From Microbacterium sp. MYb62 (lineage in GTDB: Bacteria; Actinomycetota; Actinomycetes; Actinomycetales; Microbacteriaceae): a stretch of DNA of 64,000 nt. The notes under the pieces were generated by a model. It ran no database searches. It saw only the letters and a program-made list of their open reading frames with translations, and had not been told where the DNA came from. The position numbers and the translations under genes were made by a program. Below are positions 1 through 9,412 of the stretch, piece after piece. The DNA lies in NCBI RefSeq assembly GCF_002979475.1, contig NZ_PCOY01000013.1:1-64000 (forward strand). Reading direction: 5' to 3'. Each line of letters starts with the position of its first letter. Positions within the stretch are counted from its first letter, which is position 1.

Positions 1-321
1 GGGGGCCGGATCGGGGATGAGCCGGGGATCCGGGTTCCCCGTGCCGATGTCGCGGAGCACGGTGTCGGGGGCGTATCCCTCCTGTGCGACCGCCTCGAGA
101 CCTGCGACGACCGTGCCGGCCCGGCCGCGGGAGATCACGAGTCCCGCCTGTGCGAGCTGACGATATGCGGCGACCGCCGTGTTCCGGTTGACTCCGAGCG
201 TCGCCGCGAGCTCTCTGACCGGGGGAAGCAGGCTTCCGGCCCGGAGGATTCCGCGGTCGCGCAGGGCGCGCACGCTGTCGGCGATGTCCGATGCGGTGGT
301 GCCTGTGATCTGGTCGCTCAT
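1..321 (-). CDS. MocR-family (GntR/aminotransferase-like) regulator, PdxR-like, N-terminal part only
   Basis: The gene runs off the left edge; 107 codons from the ATG at 321 are visible. They encode a GntR winged-helix domain (about residues 5-70, with the segment PPVRELAATLGVNRNT as recognition helix region) followed by the linker and the motif DIGTGNPDPRLIPD that opens the PLP fold-I aminotransferase-like domain of MocR/PtsJ regulators. It diverges from pdxS-pdxT, the position of PdxR-type activators of vitamin B6 synthesis, so control of pdxST by PLP is the likely role (inference from family and context). A ribosome site gaggagg lies just upstream (complement of 325-331), supporting the start. 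Confidence 0.85.
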   Translation of the reverse strand, partial: MSDQITGTTASDIADSVRALRDRGILRAGSLLPPVRELAATLGVNRNTAVAAYRQLAQAGLVISRGRAGTVVAGLEAVAQEGYAPDTVLRDIGTGNPDPRLIPDPAP

Positions 322-335
322 GGTCCTCCTCAGCG

Positions 336-341
336 ATTCTA
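336..341 (-). promoter_or_regulatory. -10 element of the MocR/PdxR-like gene
   Basis: TAGAAT on the minus strand, followed by a Shine-Dalgarno gaggagg and the ATG at 321. No convincing -35 is seen. Predicted start of transcription is near 329. Confidence 0.5.
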
Positions 342-343
342 GG

Positions 344-376
344 TCGAATCGGACAGTGCTATGTTCGATCTAGATC
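344..376. promoter_or_regulatory. Candidate operator and pdxS promoter region
   Basis: Between the two divergent starts there is an inverted repeat TCGAA (344-348) / TTCGA (364-368) and a perfect 10-bp palindrome GATCTAGATC (367-376). TATGTT at 360-365 could be the pdxS -10. This is where a PdxR-like activator would be expected to bind, but the repeats are short and the assignment is inference. Confidence 0.3.
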
Positions 377-411
377 AAACCCGACTTCGGTGCATCCGAC
401 AGGAGTTCCCC

Positions 412-1305
412 ATGGCAGAGCAGACAACCACCGGATCCGCGCGTGTCAAGCGCGGCCTCGCCGAGATGCTCAAGGGCGGCGTCATCATGGACGTCGTCAC
501 CGCAGAGCAGGCGAAGATCGCCGAAGACGCCGGCGCCGTCGCGGTCATGGCACTCGAACGAGTGCCGGCCGACATCCGCGCGCAGGGCGGTGTGTCGCGC
601 ATGAGCGACCCCGACATGATCGACAGCATCATCGATGCGGTGTCGATCCCCGTGATGGCCAAGGCCCGCATCGGGCACTTCGTCGAGGCGCAGGTGCTGC
701 AGGAGCTCGGCGTCGACTACATCGACGAGTCCGAGGTGCTCTCGCCGGCCGACTACGTGAACCACATCGACAAGTACGGCTTCACTGTGCCGTTCGTGTG
801 CGGCGCGACCAACCTCGGCGAAGCGCTCCGTCGTATCAATGAGGGCGCGGCGATGATCCGCTCGAAGGGCGAGGCCGGTACCGGTGACGTCTCCGAGGCG
901 ATGAAGCACATCCGCAGGATCCGCGGCGAGATCGCCGCCCTCACCGCGCTGCCCAAGGACGAGCTGTTCGTCGCGGCCAAGGAGCTGCAGGCGCCGTACG
1001 AGCTCGTGTCCGAGATCGCCGAGACCGGCAAGCTCCCGGTCGTGCTGTTCGTGGCCGGTGGCGTCGCCACCCCCGCGGATGCCGCGATGATGATGCAGCT
1101 CGGCGCCGACGGGGTGTTCGTGGGCTCCGGGATCTTCAAGTCGGGCAACCCCGCCGAGCGCGCGAAGGCGATCGTCAAGGCGACCACGTTCTTCGATGAC
1201 GCCAAGGTCATCGCCGAGGTGTCGCGCGGACTCGGTGAGGCGATGGTCGGCATCAACGTGAGCGACCTTCCCGCACCGCACCGTCTCGCCGAGCGTGGCT
1301 GGTAG
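412..1305 (+). CDS. pdxS: Pyridoxal 5'-phosphate synthase lyase subunit PdxS
   Basis: Condenses ribose 5-phosphate, glyceraldehyde 3-phosphate and ammonia to PLP; forms a dodecamer that takes ammonia from PdxT. The 297-residue product starts [20 protein letters not shown] and has the family signatures [31 protein letters not shown], and the catalytic lysine segment [13 protein letters not shown], all intact, plus the phosphate-binding GEAGTGDV loop. The ATG at 412 follows aggag (401-405) at 6 nt; the open frame extends to an ATG at 361 but that would add 17 unlike residues and run into the promoter. It overlaps pdxT by 11 bp. Confidence 0.97.
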   Translation: MAEQTTTGSARVKRGLAEMLKGGVIMDVVTAEQAKIAEDAGAVAVMALERVPADIRAQGGVSRMSDPDMIDSIIDAVSIPVMAKARIGHFVEAQVLQELGVDYIDESEVLSPADYVNHIDKYGFTVPFVCGATNLGEALRRINEGAAMIRSKGEAGTGDVSEAMKHIRRIRGEIAALTALPKDELFVAAKELQAPYELVSEIAETGKLPVVLFVAGGVATPADAAMMMQLGADGVFVGSGIFKSGNPAERAKAIVKATTFFDDAKVIAEVSRGLGEAMVGINVSDLPAPHRLAERGW

Positions 1306-1906
1306 CACCCGCGTCGGAGTCCTCGCGCTGCAGGGCGACGTGCGTGAGCACGCCGCCCTGCTCATGCAGCTGGGAGCCGACGTGGTGCTGGTGCGCCGCC
1401 GGGAGGAACTCGCCGCCGTGGATGGCCTCGTGATCCCCGGCGGCGAGTCGAGCGTGATCGACAAACTGTCCCGCATCTTCGACATGCAGGCGCCGATCCG
1501 CGACGCGATCGCCGCCGGCATGCCCGTCTACGGGACCTGTGCCGGGCTGATCCTCCTCGCCGACACCGTGCGCGATGGGATCGACGGCCAGGAGTCCTTC
1601 GGCGGCATGGACATCGAGGTGCGGCGTAACGCCTTCGGGCGTCAGACCGAGTCGTTCGAGACGGAGATCGATGTCCCCGCCCTGGGCGACCGGCCGGTGC
1701 GGGCGACCTTCATCCGGGCTCCGATCGTGGAACGTGCCGGAGCGGATGTCGAGGTGCTCGCTGCGCTGGCCGACGGCGCGATCGTCGCCGTCGAACAGGG
1801 GAATCTCCTCGGAACGAGTTTCCATCCCGAGGTCGACGGCGAGACGCGCTTCCATGAGCGCTTCCTCGCGAAAGCCCGCGACTTCGCCGAAGCCCGTACC
1901 CGGTAG
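1295..1906 (+). CDS. pdxT: Pyridoxal 5'-phosphate synthase glutaminase subunit PdxT
   Basis: Class I glutamine amidotransferase that hydrolyses glutamine and channels ammonia to PdxS. 203 residues, GTG start inside the 3' end of pdxS, giving translational coupling. Visible signatures: [11 protein letters not shown] at the N terminus, IPGGESS, the nucleophile elbow YGTCAG with the catalytic Cys, and the C-terminal SFHPEVDGE carrying the catalytic His and Glu. Together with pdxS it makes the ribose 5-phosphate-dependent (DXP-independent) route to vitamin B6. Confidence 0.97.
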   Translation: MAGSTRVGVLALQGDVREHAALLMQLGADVVLVRRREELAAVDGLVIPGGESSVIDKLSRIFDMQAPIRDAIAAGMPVYGTCAGLILLADTVRDGIDGQESFGGMDIEVRRNAFGRQTESFETEIDVPALGDRPVRATFIRAPIVERAGADVEVLAALADGAIVAVEQGNLLGTSFHPEVDGETRFHERFLAKARDFAEARTR

Positions 1907-1948
1907 CGCCCCCGGGTACCTCGTCGCTGCGGATGCGCGGGGTCCGGA

Positions 1949-3292
1949 TCATTCGACGACGAGCGTGCGCGGGATCTCCGTTCGCAGCGCGGCAGCCGTC
2001 GGCATCACCGTGGCTGCCAGAAGCAGGACGAGCCCTCCGCCGGCGATGATGCCGAGCGCGGGGAAGGCGACTGAGGGGCCAGGCAGGGCGAGCGCATCGG
2101 CGATCACGACACCCCCGATGATCGTGGCGGCGGATCCGAGGACGACCGCGGTGACGGTGTAGGTCATCGCCTCCCAGATCGACGTGAGCACGATCGTCCG
2201 CGGCGTGGAGCCGACAGCCTGGATCAACGCGAACTCGCGTTCGCGGGCATGGCCGGACATGAAGACGGTCGCCGCCGAGGCGACGCCGGAAAGCAGGAGG
2301 GGGCCGCCCAACAGGATCACGCCCCCTTCGGGCGCAAGGTCGAAGCCGGCATCCATCCCGGTGCGGATGGTCTGGGCCGCCGCTGTCGTCGCGCCGGTCG
2401 TGTACAGACCCCCGGTGAGGGCGATGGCGACCATGAGGGGACTGATCGCGGCGCTGGAACGGCTGAGTCGGTAGCGCGCGGAGTTGCGAGCGAGGAACCA
2501 GGTCGCCGAGGCTCGCGCAGGGACCAGCGCGGTCCACCCGCGAAGCACCAGGGGGAACACGAACGGTCCTGTCGCAGCGAGGACGGCCGCGATCAGCGGT
2601 GTGAGGAGCACGGCCTGACCCGAGAAGGCGGACATCGACGCGGAACCGTCGAGGTTGAGCACGAGGGCGATGACGCCGCTGAGGGCGGCCACTCCGAGCA
2701 GCACTCGGAACCAGCCGACCCGCGCCTGCGACGGCTCCGGGTCACGCAGCGCCTCGATCGGCGGTGTGCGACCGGCACGTCGCGCACTGCGGAGTCCTCC
2801 GAAGAGCACCGTCAGCGTGATCGCCGCAGTGACGGCGAGCGCGCTCCCGATACCGAGATGCAGACTGATGCCCTGCATCTCCGACCACTCGCGGAACACC
2901 CAGGTGAACAGCGGAGGGAAGAGAGGAATCGCGAGGAGCGAGCCGATCAGCCCTCCGAGGACGCCGATGATCCCGAGCTGCGCGAGGACGACCAGGGAGA
3001 CGAGACCGGGGCGCACCCCGACGAGCTGCCAGAGGGCGTAGCCGCGCACCTGCAGGGAGATCGTGAGGGTCGCGGTGGAACTGAGCACGATGAGCGCGGT
3101 GACGGCTGTGAACATGATGACGGCGGAGCTGGTGCTGGAGAGGCCTTCGTTCACGGCGCCGCCGTGGAAAGCGCCCGTCTCGAGGAGACCGGCTGCGATC
3201 GCACCGACGAAACCCGTGGCGATCGTGACGGCCGCGACGCCGAGCCAGATGCGCGCGTGGGCGACCAGGTCCGAGACGATGAGGCGGATCAC
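1949..3292 (-). CDS. FtsX-like ABC transporter permease
   Basis: Membrane permease of 447 residues with about eight hydrophobic segments in two halves (N-terminal FtsX-like block near residues 10-180, C-terminal block near 270-440). The juxtamembrane RTPPIEALRDPEP is the typical FtsX cytoplasmic motif. The GTG start overlaps the stop of the ATPase gene by 4 bp, so the two form an exporter pair. It diverges from a NarL-type two-component system, an arrangement common for envelope-stress or peptide-exporting modules; the substrate cannot be told from sequence. Confidence 0.85.
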   Translation of the reverse strand: MIRLIVSDLVAHARIWLGVAAVTIATGFVGAIAAGLLETGAFHGGAVNEGLSSTSSAVIMFTAVTALIVLSSTATLTISLQVRGYALWQLVGVRPGLVSLVVLAQLGIIGVLGGLIGSLLAIPLFPPLFTWVFREWSEMQGISLHLGIGSALAVTAAITLTVLFGGLRSARRAGRTPPIEALRDPEPSQARVGWFRVLLGVAALSGVIALVLNLDGSASMSAFSGQAVLLTPLIAAVLAATGPFVFPLVLRGWTALVPARASATWFLARNSARYRLSRSSAAISPLMVAIALTGGLYTTGATTAAAQTIRTGMDAGFDLAPEGGVILLGGPLLLSGVASAATVFMSGHAREREFALIQAVGSTPRTIVLTSIWEAMTYTVTAVVLGSAATIIGGVVIADALALPGPSVAFPALGIIAGGGLVLLLAATVMPTAAALRTEIPRTLVVE

Positions 3293-4029
3293 GCGGTGGC
3301 CCTCGCGACGGTGATCGCCTCGAGCACCTGCTCCGGCGTCGCTCGCCGCAGTTCGTCGTGGATCGCTCCGTCGCGCAGGACGAGCACCCGATCGGCGAGG
3401 GCGGCGGCCTCGAGATCATGCGTGACCATGACCACGGATCTTCCCTCGCCGGTAGACGCGCGCAGGAGGCGGAGGATGTCCGCGCCGGTGGCGGAGTCGA
3501 GCGACCCTGTGGGTTCATCCGCGAAGACGATGTCGGGTCGAAGTGCGAGCACCCTGGCGATCGCCACCCGCTGCTGCTGACCCCCCGACAGCTGCCCTGG
3601 GCGATGGCGTTCCCGGTCGGAGAGTCCGACTTCGAGCAGGGCGCGGTCGACGTTCTTCCTGTCCACACGCTGCCGTGCGAGACGCGCGGGCAGCGCGATG
3701 TTCTCGCGAGCGGTCAGCGACGGGATCAGGTTGAAGGATTGGAAGACGAAGCCGATGTGCCGGCGACGGAGGGATGCGAGGGCTCCCCGCCGAAGCGCCG
3801 CGAGCTCGTGCCCTGCGAGGCGGACACTGCCGGAGTCGTACGACTCGAGCCCGGACAGGCAGTAGAGGAGTGTGGACTTGCCGGAGCCGCTCGGCCCGAC
3901 GATGCTGACCATCTCACCGCGGTGCACCGTGAGGGTTATCCCACGGAGCACGGATACCGGTGGCTCCTTCCGGCCGGTTCCGGGAAAGGTCTTGTGCAGG
4001 TTCACGGTCTGGATCAGTGGCTCGCTCAC
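3289..4029 (-). CDS. ABC transporter ATP-binding protein (MacB/LolD type)
   Basis: 246 residues with all ABC motifs: Walker A GPSGSGKST (residues 45-53), Q-loop FVFQSFN, signature LSGGQQQR, Walker B IVFADEPT, D-loop SLDS and switch His in VMVTHD. It belongs to the small ATPases that partner FtsX-like permeases. It is transcribed with the downstream permease (4-bp overlap) and its start lies 124 bp from the divergent histidine kinase, whose product is a likely regulator (inference). Confidence 0.92.
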   Translation of the reverse strand: MSEPLIQTVNLHKTFPGTGRKEPPVSVLRGITLTVHRGEMVSIVGPSGSGKSTLLYCLSGLESYDSGSVRLAGHELAALRRGALASLRRRHIGFVFQSFNLIPSLTARENIALPARLARQRVDRKNVDRALLEVGLSDRERHRPGQLSGGQQQRVAIARVLALRPDIVFADEPTGSLDSATGADILRLLRASTGEGRSVVMVTHDLEAAALADRVLVLRDGAIHDELRRATPEQVLEAITVARATA

Positions 4030-4141
4030 CTCTCCATTCGACGCGATGCACGCGATGTCGGCGAGGGAGGGGAGGCGAGTCTCCTGGTAGAGCTGGGTCT
4101 ACTCTTCGTCGGAATGCTCGAGGGGGCGAGACGCGGTTCCG

Positions 4142-4153
4142 TAGGGTGGAGGC
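4142..4153 (+). promoter_or_regulatory. Leaderless-type promoter of the histidine kinase gene
   Basis: TAGGGT at 4142-4147, then exactly 6 nt (ggaggc), then the ATG at 4154. The spacing places the first transcribed base at the start codon. The spacer also resembles a Shine-Dalgarno sequence, but it is too close to the ATG to work well. Confidence 0.5.
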
Positions 4154-5434
4154 ATGACAGCGGTGACCGTGTGGCACGCCATGATGCGTGCGCCATGGCG
4201 GTTCCTGTTCGGACGGTGGCCATGGCGCGTGCTCGGCTATCTGCTGGTGAGCGCCGTCGTGGGCGTCGTGCTCGCACCGCTCACGATCCTCACCCTGCTG
4301 CTCCTGCCCCTGTGGGGGATCGCGATCGGCGCGCTCGAACGCCGACGCACCCGGCTCCTCGGCTTTCCCGCGCAGGAATCCGGACACGTCCCCCTCCGCC
4401 CCGAGCAGGGTCACATCTGGCTGGCCGTCCGCATGAACGAGGGGGCGACGTGGCGGGAGACGGCGGCGCTGCTGCTCGACCTGGTCGTCGGGTGGATCGC
4501 CGTCGCCGTCCTCTTCTTCGAAGGGCTCGGTCTGATCCTTCTCGTGTACGTCGGAGTCGCGGGCGCACGAGGCCCGACACGCCTCAACCTCTTCGCGGAT
4601 GTGTGGGTCGTCGTGACGCCGCACACCTGGTGGCCGGTCATCCCGATCGGGTTCATCGCGGTCGGGCTGTTCGCCTATGTCAACGCCGCTCTCGCGGCGG
4701 GCCAGGCTTCTCTGCTGCGCGTGCTGTGCGGTCCGCGCCACCGGGAACTCGCTCGCAACGTGCAGAGGCTCATCCAGTCGCGCGTCACTCTCGTCGAGGC
4801 GTTCGAGACCGAACGGCGCCGCATCGAACGAGACCTGCACGACGGCGTACAGCAGGAGCTGGTGACTCTCGCGGCACGACTCGGGATGGTGAGTCTCGAA
4901 CTCGAGGACCTCGCCGCACGGGGTGCGGACACCGCCCCCGCACGCGGCGCGCTCGACGCGGCGCAGACTCAGGCCGAGCACGCGATGGCCACGCTGCGCG
5001 ACACCGTGCGCGGCATCCACCCCGCGGTCCTGACCGACCATGGACTCCGCGCGGCGCTCGACGAGTTGGCCGACCGGACGCCGGTCGCGCTCCGCCTGGA
5101 GGTGGCCGAAGTCGGTAGGCTCCCCGCTTCGGTGGAGACCGCCGCCTACTATCTCGTGACCGAGGCGATCAGCAATGCCGCCAAGCACACGACCGCCACC
5201 CGCGTGACGGTCCGCGCGAGCATCGACCGCGAGACGCTCTCGGTGGTGGTCGTCGACGACGGACACGGCGGTGCGGATGTGCGTGCGGGTACCGGTCTGC
5301 GGGGACTGCAGGAGCGCGCCGAGAGTCTCGGCGGCAGGTTCACGGTGGTGAGCCCGGTCGGCGGACCCACGGCTCTCCATCTGGCCGTGCCGCTGCGGGA
5401 AGGAACCGTGCCACATGCGCCTGCTGCTCGCTGA
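4154..5434 (+). CDS. NarL-family sensor histidine kinase
   Basis: 426 residues. The first ~190 residues form a membrane sensor with about four hydrophobic segments, resembling the 'putative sensor' domain of actinobacterial kinases. A HisKA_3 dimerisation domain follows, with ERRRIERDLHDGVQQEL holding the phospho-accepting His229. The HATPase domain has the N box EAISNAAKHT, VVDDGHGG, and TGLRGLQERAESLGG. The last 20 bp overlap the response-regulator gene, so the pair is coupled. The divergent ABC exporter is the probable target. The signal is unknown. Confidence 0.9.
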   Translation: MTAVTVWHAMMRAPWRFLFGRWPWRVLGYLLVSAVVGVVLAPLTILTLLLLPLWGIAIGALERRRTRLLGFPAQESGHVPLRPEQGHIWLAVRMNEGATWRETAALLLDLVVGWIAVAVLFFEGLGLILLVYVGVAGARGPTRLNLFADVWVVVTPHTWWPVIPIGFIAVGLFAYVNAALAAGQASLLRVLCGPRHRELARNVQRLIQSRVTLVEAFETERRRIERDLHDGVQQELVTLAARLGMVSLELEDLAARGADTAPARGALDAAQTQAEHAMATLRDTVRGIHPAVLTDHGLRAALDELADRTPVALRLEVAEVGRLPASVETAAYYLVTEAISNAAKHTTATRVTVRASIDRETLSVVVVDDGHGGADVRAGTGLRGLQERAESLGGRFTVVSPVGGPTALHLAVPLREGTVPHAPAAR

Positions 5435-6077
5435 AGACTCCGCCCTGCTGCGCGAGGCGCTGACCGCACTCCTCGAGCGCCTCGGTCATACCCTCGTCGG
5501 CACCGCGCAATCTGCTCCTGAACTCCTCGGCATGTTCCGCCGTCTCCAGGAGGTCGACGACCCGCCCGACCTGGTGATCACGGACGTGCGCATGCCACCC
5601 GACAACAGCGACGACGGTCTCCGCGTCGCTCTCGAGATCAGGGCGCTGCGGTCGACCCAACCGGTCATGGTGCTCTCGCAGTACATCGCCGACACCTACG
5701 CCCGAGAACTGCTGACGCTGCCCGATGGCGGGGTCGGCTATCTCCTGAAGGATCGTGTCAGCCGCATCCGCGACTTCGCCGCCGCCCTCGAGACGGTCGC
5801 GGCCGGTGGCACGGTCATCGACCCCGACGTGGTGCAGCATCTCCTCAACGGGACGCGACCGGGGCCACTGGACACACTCACCGCACGGGAACGTGAAGTG
5901 CTCGGCCTCATGGCGGACGGCCAATCGAACTCCGACATCGCCGTTTCCCTCACCCTGACCGATGCGGCCGTGAGCAAACACATCGGCAACATCTTCACCA
6001 AGCTCGGCCTCGGCCCCGTGGAGGAGAACCGGAGGGTCAGGGCCGTGCTGACCTACCTGGACGCCGCCCGGTCCTGA
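5415..6077 (+). CDS. NarL/LuxR-family response regulator
   Basis: 220 residues. Receiver domain (residues 1-120) with acidic pocket AEDS, phospho-acceptor Asp57 in VITDVRMPP, the switch Ser in VLSQY and the conserved Lys in LLKDRV. A LuxR-type helix-turn-helix follows from about residue 150: [18 protein letters not shown] and [15 protein letters not shown]. It overlaps the kinase gene by 20 bp. Its 3' end overlaps the convergent phosphotransferase gene by 25 bp. Confidence 0.93.
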   Translation: MRLLLAEDSALLREALTALLERLGHTLVGTAQSAPELLGMFRRLQEVDDPPDLVITDVRMPPDNSDDGLRVALEIRALRSTQPVMVLSQYIADTYARELLTLPDGGVGYLLKDRVSRIRDFAAALETVAAGGTVIDPDVVQHLLNGTRPGPLDTLTAREREVLGLMADGQSNSDIAVSLTLTDAAVSKHIGNIFTKLGLGPVEENRRVRAVLTYLDAARS

Positions 6078-7006
6078 TCCTGCGACAGCAGCCCCGCGAG
6101 CCAACGCAGTGCGGGAATCGCCTGCGCGCGCTGGAAGGCACGCAGTCCGGGCAGCTGCGGGATCTCCGGTTGTCCCTGCCAGTACCAGAGGAACGATGCG
6201 AACCCGGAGATCACGGGGAGGAGTTCCGCCTGAGGCGGCGCGTCGTGCTCCTCGAAGACAGCCCAGGCCTCTTCGCAGGACGGCCCGCCGGCCGCCTCGA
6301 TGCTCGGCAGCAGACAGGGCAGGTCGATCCACGCGGCGCCCCTGCGCGCATGCGGCCAATCCAGCAGATGCGCTCGTCCATCGTCGATGAGGATGTTGTC
6401 GGCGCGGACGTCGTCATGCACGAGCACATCCCCGCTGACCGCGTCGCGGAAGTCCCGCTCGATGATCATCAGGTCCGGCATCCGATCCCGCAGCGCTTCC
6501 GGCAGCCCGGAGAGCAGACGCTCATCCGTGGAGATCTCCGCCCACCTCGTGAAGCCGGGGACCATGCCGTCCGCAGCGCTGACCAGTCCCGGTGGCGCGG
6601 TCGTCGTCGACAGGATCCGGAGGGTCTCCGCGATCGCGTGCAGATCTTCCAGCGACCAGGGATCTCCCGGATGATGCCCGTCTATCGGCTCGAGCAGGAG
6701 TGCCGCTCCGGCCGCCTCGTCGACCGCGCTGATCACGGTGGGGGCGAGAGGAGGCGGCAGCATGGCGAGGACCTGCATCTCCGCGCGCAGGAAGTGCAGG
6801 GAATCCTCATGCCAATCGCGCGCGCATGCCTTCACGAACGCGGAGCCCTTGGAGGTGGTGACGACACCGGCGTAGGACGCGCTGAATCCGCTCTGCGCAG
6901 GTGTGTCTGCGAGGAAGCGTCCTCCGATCGCATCGATGATGCGCCTGCGAAGAAGCAGGGGGAGTGCAGACCAATCGGGCCGAAGGCGATCCGCGCCGGC
7001 ATTCAT
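6053..7006 (-). CDS. Aminoglycoside/choline kinase-like phosphotransferase (APH family)
   Basis: 317 residues with the APH/choline-kinase fold: an ATP-binding N lobe (AFVKACARD supplies the probable Lys), the catalytic loop [12 protein letters not shown] (H-x-D-x4-N) and the metal-binding LLDWPHA (D-W-x2-A). Such proteins are abundant in actinobacteria and most have unknown small-molecule substrates; antibiotic resistance cannot be assumed. It lies 93 bp downstream of the PLP decarboxylase on the same strand, but a possible own -10 (TAGCGT, complement of 7062-7067) lies between. The ribosome site aaggga precedes the ATG at 7006. Confidence 0.8.
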   Translation of the reverse strand: MNAGADRLRPDWSALPLLLRRRIIDAIGGRFLADTPAQSGFSASYAGVVTTSKGSAFVKACARDWHEDSLHFLRAEMQVLAMLPPPLAPTVISAVDEAAGAALLLEPIDGHHPGDPWSLEDLHAIAETLRILSTTTAPPGLVSAADGMVPGFTRWAEISTDERLLSGLPEALRDRMPDLMIIERDFRDAVSGDVLVHDDVRADNILIDDGRAHLLDWPHARRGAAWIDLPCLLPSIEAAGGPSCEEAWAVFEEHDAPPQAELLPVISGFASFLWYWQGQPEIPQLPGLRAFQRAQAIPALRWLAGLLSQDQDRAASR

Positions 7007-7099
7007 CGTGTCGTTCCCTTCACTCGCAGCGTCGCGATAGTCCAGGGGCGTGGGTCCTTCGACGCTAGCAGCAGCCCGCCTCCGAGCCGAAGATCGCCG

Positions 7100-8479
7100 T
7101 CAGTTCGCAGGTGGCACAGCCGTGACGAGCCCGCGGATGGCGCGAACAGTGCGATCCACATCCCCGGGTGTCGTCGCCCACGAGGACATCGAGCAGCGCA
7201 GTGCGGCCCGGCCGCGCCATTCCGCGCCCGTCACGACCGCCGTCCCCTCCGCCAGGATCGCCGCACCGAGTGCTCGGGTGTCGTCGTCCGTGCCGAGGCG
7301 GAACATGACCTGGGTGTAGTCGACGTCGTTCACCATCTCCACCCCGCCTATCGATGCGAGGCCTTCGGCCATCGACACGGCGTTCGCATGCAGGCGGTCC
7401 ATCAGGCGTGCGACGCCGGACCGGCCCAGGCTGCGCAGGGCGGCCCAGGCGGGAACACCGCGGGCGCGACGCGAGAGCTCGGGCGTGACATCCCACGGGT
7501 CGAGACCCGAATAGATCAGATAGTCGCCCCCGGTGCGGAACGCAGCGATGGAGTCGGCAGGATCCCGCACGATCGCCATGCCGCAGTCGTACGGCACGTT
7601 CAGGGTCTTGTGCGCATCGGTCGCCCAGGAGTCCGCCTCATCGATCCCGTCGGTCAGGTGTCTCAGTGCGGGGGAGGCCGCCGCCCACAGGCCGAACGCC
7701 CCGTCGACGTGCACCCAGGCGTCGTGACGCCGGGCGATGCGGACCAGTGGACCGAAGTCGTCGAATGCGCCGGTGTGCACCTCTCCGGCTTGCAGGCACA
7801 CGATGAGGGGCCCCTCCCCGCCGGTGAGGGCGCGTTCGAGCGCATCCGCGCGCATCCGCCCCTGGTCGTCGGAGTCCACGACGGTGAGCTCGATCCTCCC
7901 GATGCCGAGGAAGCGCGCCGCTCGGTCGACGGAGCCGTGCCGGTCCGCGCCGACGACGAACCGGAGCGGTGGCGCTCCGCGGACGCCGAGCTCGGCGATG
8001 TCCCACCCGACGCGGGCGAGCACCGCGTGACGAGCGGTGGCGAGGCAGGTGAAGTTGGCGAGCTGACCGCCGGTGACGAAGCCGACGCTGGCCGTCGCGG
8101 GGAGTCCGAGCAGATCGAGCATCCACTGCCCCGCGACGCGCTCCATGGCAACGGTCGCGGGAGTGAGCAACGACGAGCCCGAGTTCTGGTCCCAGGCCGA
8201 GACGAGCCAGTCGGCTGCCAGGGCGGCCGGATGGGTCCCGCCGATGACGAAGCCGAAGAACCGCCCGCCGGGGATCGCGACCAGTCCGGGGTCGGCACGT
8301 TCTGCGATCTCCTCGATCACGGTCGCCGGGTCGATACCGTCTTCCGCGAGCGGACCGCCGAACGCGTGCATCATCTCCTGCAGGTCCGCGCGCGGCCACA
8401 CCGGTCGTTCTTCGAGAGTCTCCAGGAACTCCGTCGCACGGCGGTGAGCGGCGTCGAGAGCCCGCTCTCGATCGTCCAT
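7100..8479 (-). CDS. Group II PLP-dependent decarboxylase (glutamate/aromatic amino acid decarboxylase family)
   Basis: 459 residues from the ATG at 8479, which has gggaga 8-13 nt upstream; the open frame continues to 8515 but the extra residues are unlike the family. Fold-I PLP enzyme: HP motif in [13 protein letters not shown], cofactor-binding [11 protein letters not shown], the Asp of VHVDGAFG that pairs with the pyridine nitrogen, and the Schiff-base Lys in [14 protein letters not shown]. It resembles aromatic L-amino acid decarboxylase-like proteins; the true substrate is not clear. Proximity to pdxST may be coincidental. Confidence 0.85.
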   Translation of the reverse strand: MDDRERALDAAHRRATEFLETLEERPVWPRADLQEMMHAFGGPLAEDGIDPATVIEEIAERADPGLVAIPGGRFFGFVIGGTHPAALAADWLVSAWDQNSGSSLLTPATVAMERVAGQWMLDLLGLPATASVGFVTGGQLANFTCLATARHAVLARVGWDIAELGVRGAPPLRFVVGADRHGSVDRAARFLGIGRIELTVVDSDDQGRMRADALERALTGGEGPLIVCLQAGEVHTGAFDDFGPLVRIARRHDAWVHVDGAFGLWAAASPALRHLTDGIDEADSWATDAHKTLNVPYDCGMAIVRDPADSIAAFRTGGDYLIYSGLDPWDVTPELSRRARGVPAWAALRSLGRSGVARLMDRLHANAVSMAEGLASIGGVEMVNDVDYTQVMFRLGTDDDTRALGAAILAEGTAVVTGAEWRGRAALRCSMSSWATTPGDVDRTVRAIRGLVTAVPPAN

Positions 8480-8549
8480 GCGCGAAAGTCTCCCACCGCG
8501 ACACCGGGCGGACAAGGCGGTTCCCGCTCGGGCCGGTCACGTGTTTCGA

Positions 8550-8555
8550 TAGAAT
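8550..8555 (+). promoter_or_regulatory. -10 element of the yebC-family gene
   Basis: TAGAAT at 8550-8555 predicts a start near 8562 and a 44-nt leader with gcggag before the ATG at 8606. No clear -35. Confidence 0.5.
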
Positions 8556-8605
8556 GGACGACGCCCTGGACACGCCTCCGGGGCGGATACGACGAGCGGA
8601 GACTT

Positions 8606-9367
8606 ATGTCCGGGCATTCCAAGTGGGCGACCACGAAGCACAAGAAGGCCATCATCGACTCCAGGCGCGCGAAGTCCTGGGCCAAGCTCATCAAGAACAT
8701 CGAGGTCGCGGCGAAGCTCGGCGGACCCGACCTGGCGGGCAACCCGACCCTCTTCGACGCCGTGCAGAAGGCCAAGAAGACCTCGGTGCCGAAGGACAAC
8801 ATCGACCGTGCGGTGAAGCGCGGTGCGGGTATCGGCGGCGAGGCCGTCGAGTACCTCTCGATCATGTACGAGGGCTACGGACCCAACGGTGTCGCCCTCA
8901 TGATCGAGTGTCTGACCGACAACAAGAACCGGGCGGCCGCCGAGGTGCGCACGGCTCTGAGCCGCAACGGCGGCACCCTGGCCGATCCGGGCAGCGTGGC
9001 GTACAACTTCAGCCGCAAGGGCGTCATCGTCGTCGGTTCCGAGGGGACCACCGAGGATGACGTCATGATGGCGGCGCTCGAGGCCGGCGCCGAGGAGATC
9101 GAACCGCACGCCGAGGGCTTCGAGATCATCACAGAGGCGACCGACCTGGTGGCGGTGCGCAGTGCGCTCCAGGAAGCGGGGATCGACTACGAATCGGCCG
9201 ACGTCGAGTTCGTCCCGAACCTCAAGGTGGAGATCGACGCCGACACCGCGCGCAAGATCTTCCGTCTGATCGATGCCCTGGAAGACAGCGAAGACGTGCA
9301 GAACGTGTTCACCAACTTCGACCTGACCCCCGAGGTGCAGGCAGAGTTGGAGAACGACGAGGCGTAG
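8606..9367 (+). CDS. YebC/PmpR (TACO1) family protein
   Basis: 253 residues beginning [20 protein letters not shown], the family hallmark, and ending in the conserved [10 protein letters not shown] region. Members are described as transcription regulators or, in the TACO1/YebC line, as ribosome-associated factors easing proline-rich stalling. It sits directly upstream of ruvC, the conserved actinobacterial order. The frame is open far upstream of 8606, but the conserved N terminus, the upstream gcggag and the -10 fix this start. Confidence 0.95.
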   Translation: MSGHSKWATTKHKKAIIDSRRAKSWAKLIKNIEVAAKLGGPDLAGNPTLFDAVQKAKKTSVPKDNIDRAVKRGAGIGGEAVEYLSIMYEGYGPNGVALMIECLTDNKNRAAAEVRTALSRNGGTLADPGSVAYNFSRKGVIVVGSEGTTEDDVMMAALEAGAEEIEPHAEGFEIITEATDLVAVRSALQEAGIDYESADVEFVPNLKVEIDADTARKIFRLIDALEDSEDVQNVFTNFDLTPEVQAELENDEA

Positions 9368-9400
9368 GCGCGCCGGACGGCCCGTGTCGGTTCCGCCACC

Positions 9401-9412
9401 TAGCCTGGGGGA
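9401..9412 (+). promoter_or_regulatory. Leaderless-type promoter of ruvC
   Basis: TAGCCT at 9401-9406, spacer of 6 nt (ggggga), GTG start at 9413. Confidence 0.5.

Noticed and set aside
361..411. Upstream ATG extension of pdxS
   Set aside because: The added 17 residues do not resemble PdxS, and the ATG at 412 has a well-spaced aggag; 361 lies in the promoter region.
7100..8479. Calling the PLP decarboxylase a glutamate or tryptophan decarboxylase
   Set aside because: The fold and Schiff-base Lys are clear, but nothing visible settles substrate choice.
6170..8605. Very long in-frame extension upstream of yebC (to 6170)
   Set aside because: It runs antisense through the phosphotransferase and decarboxylase genes; the family N terminus MSGHSKW begins at 8606 with a ribosome site and -10.
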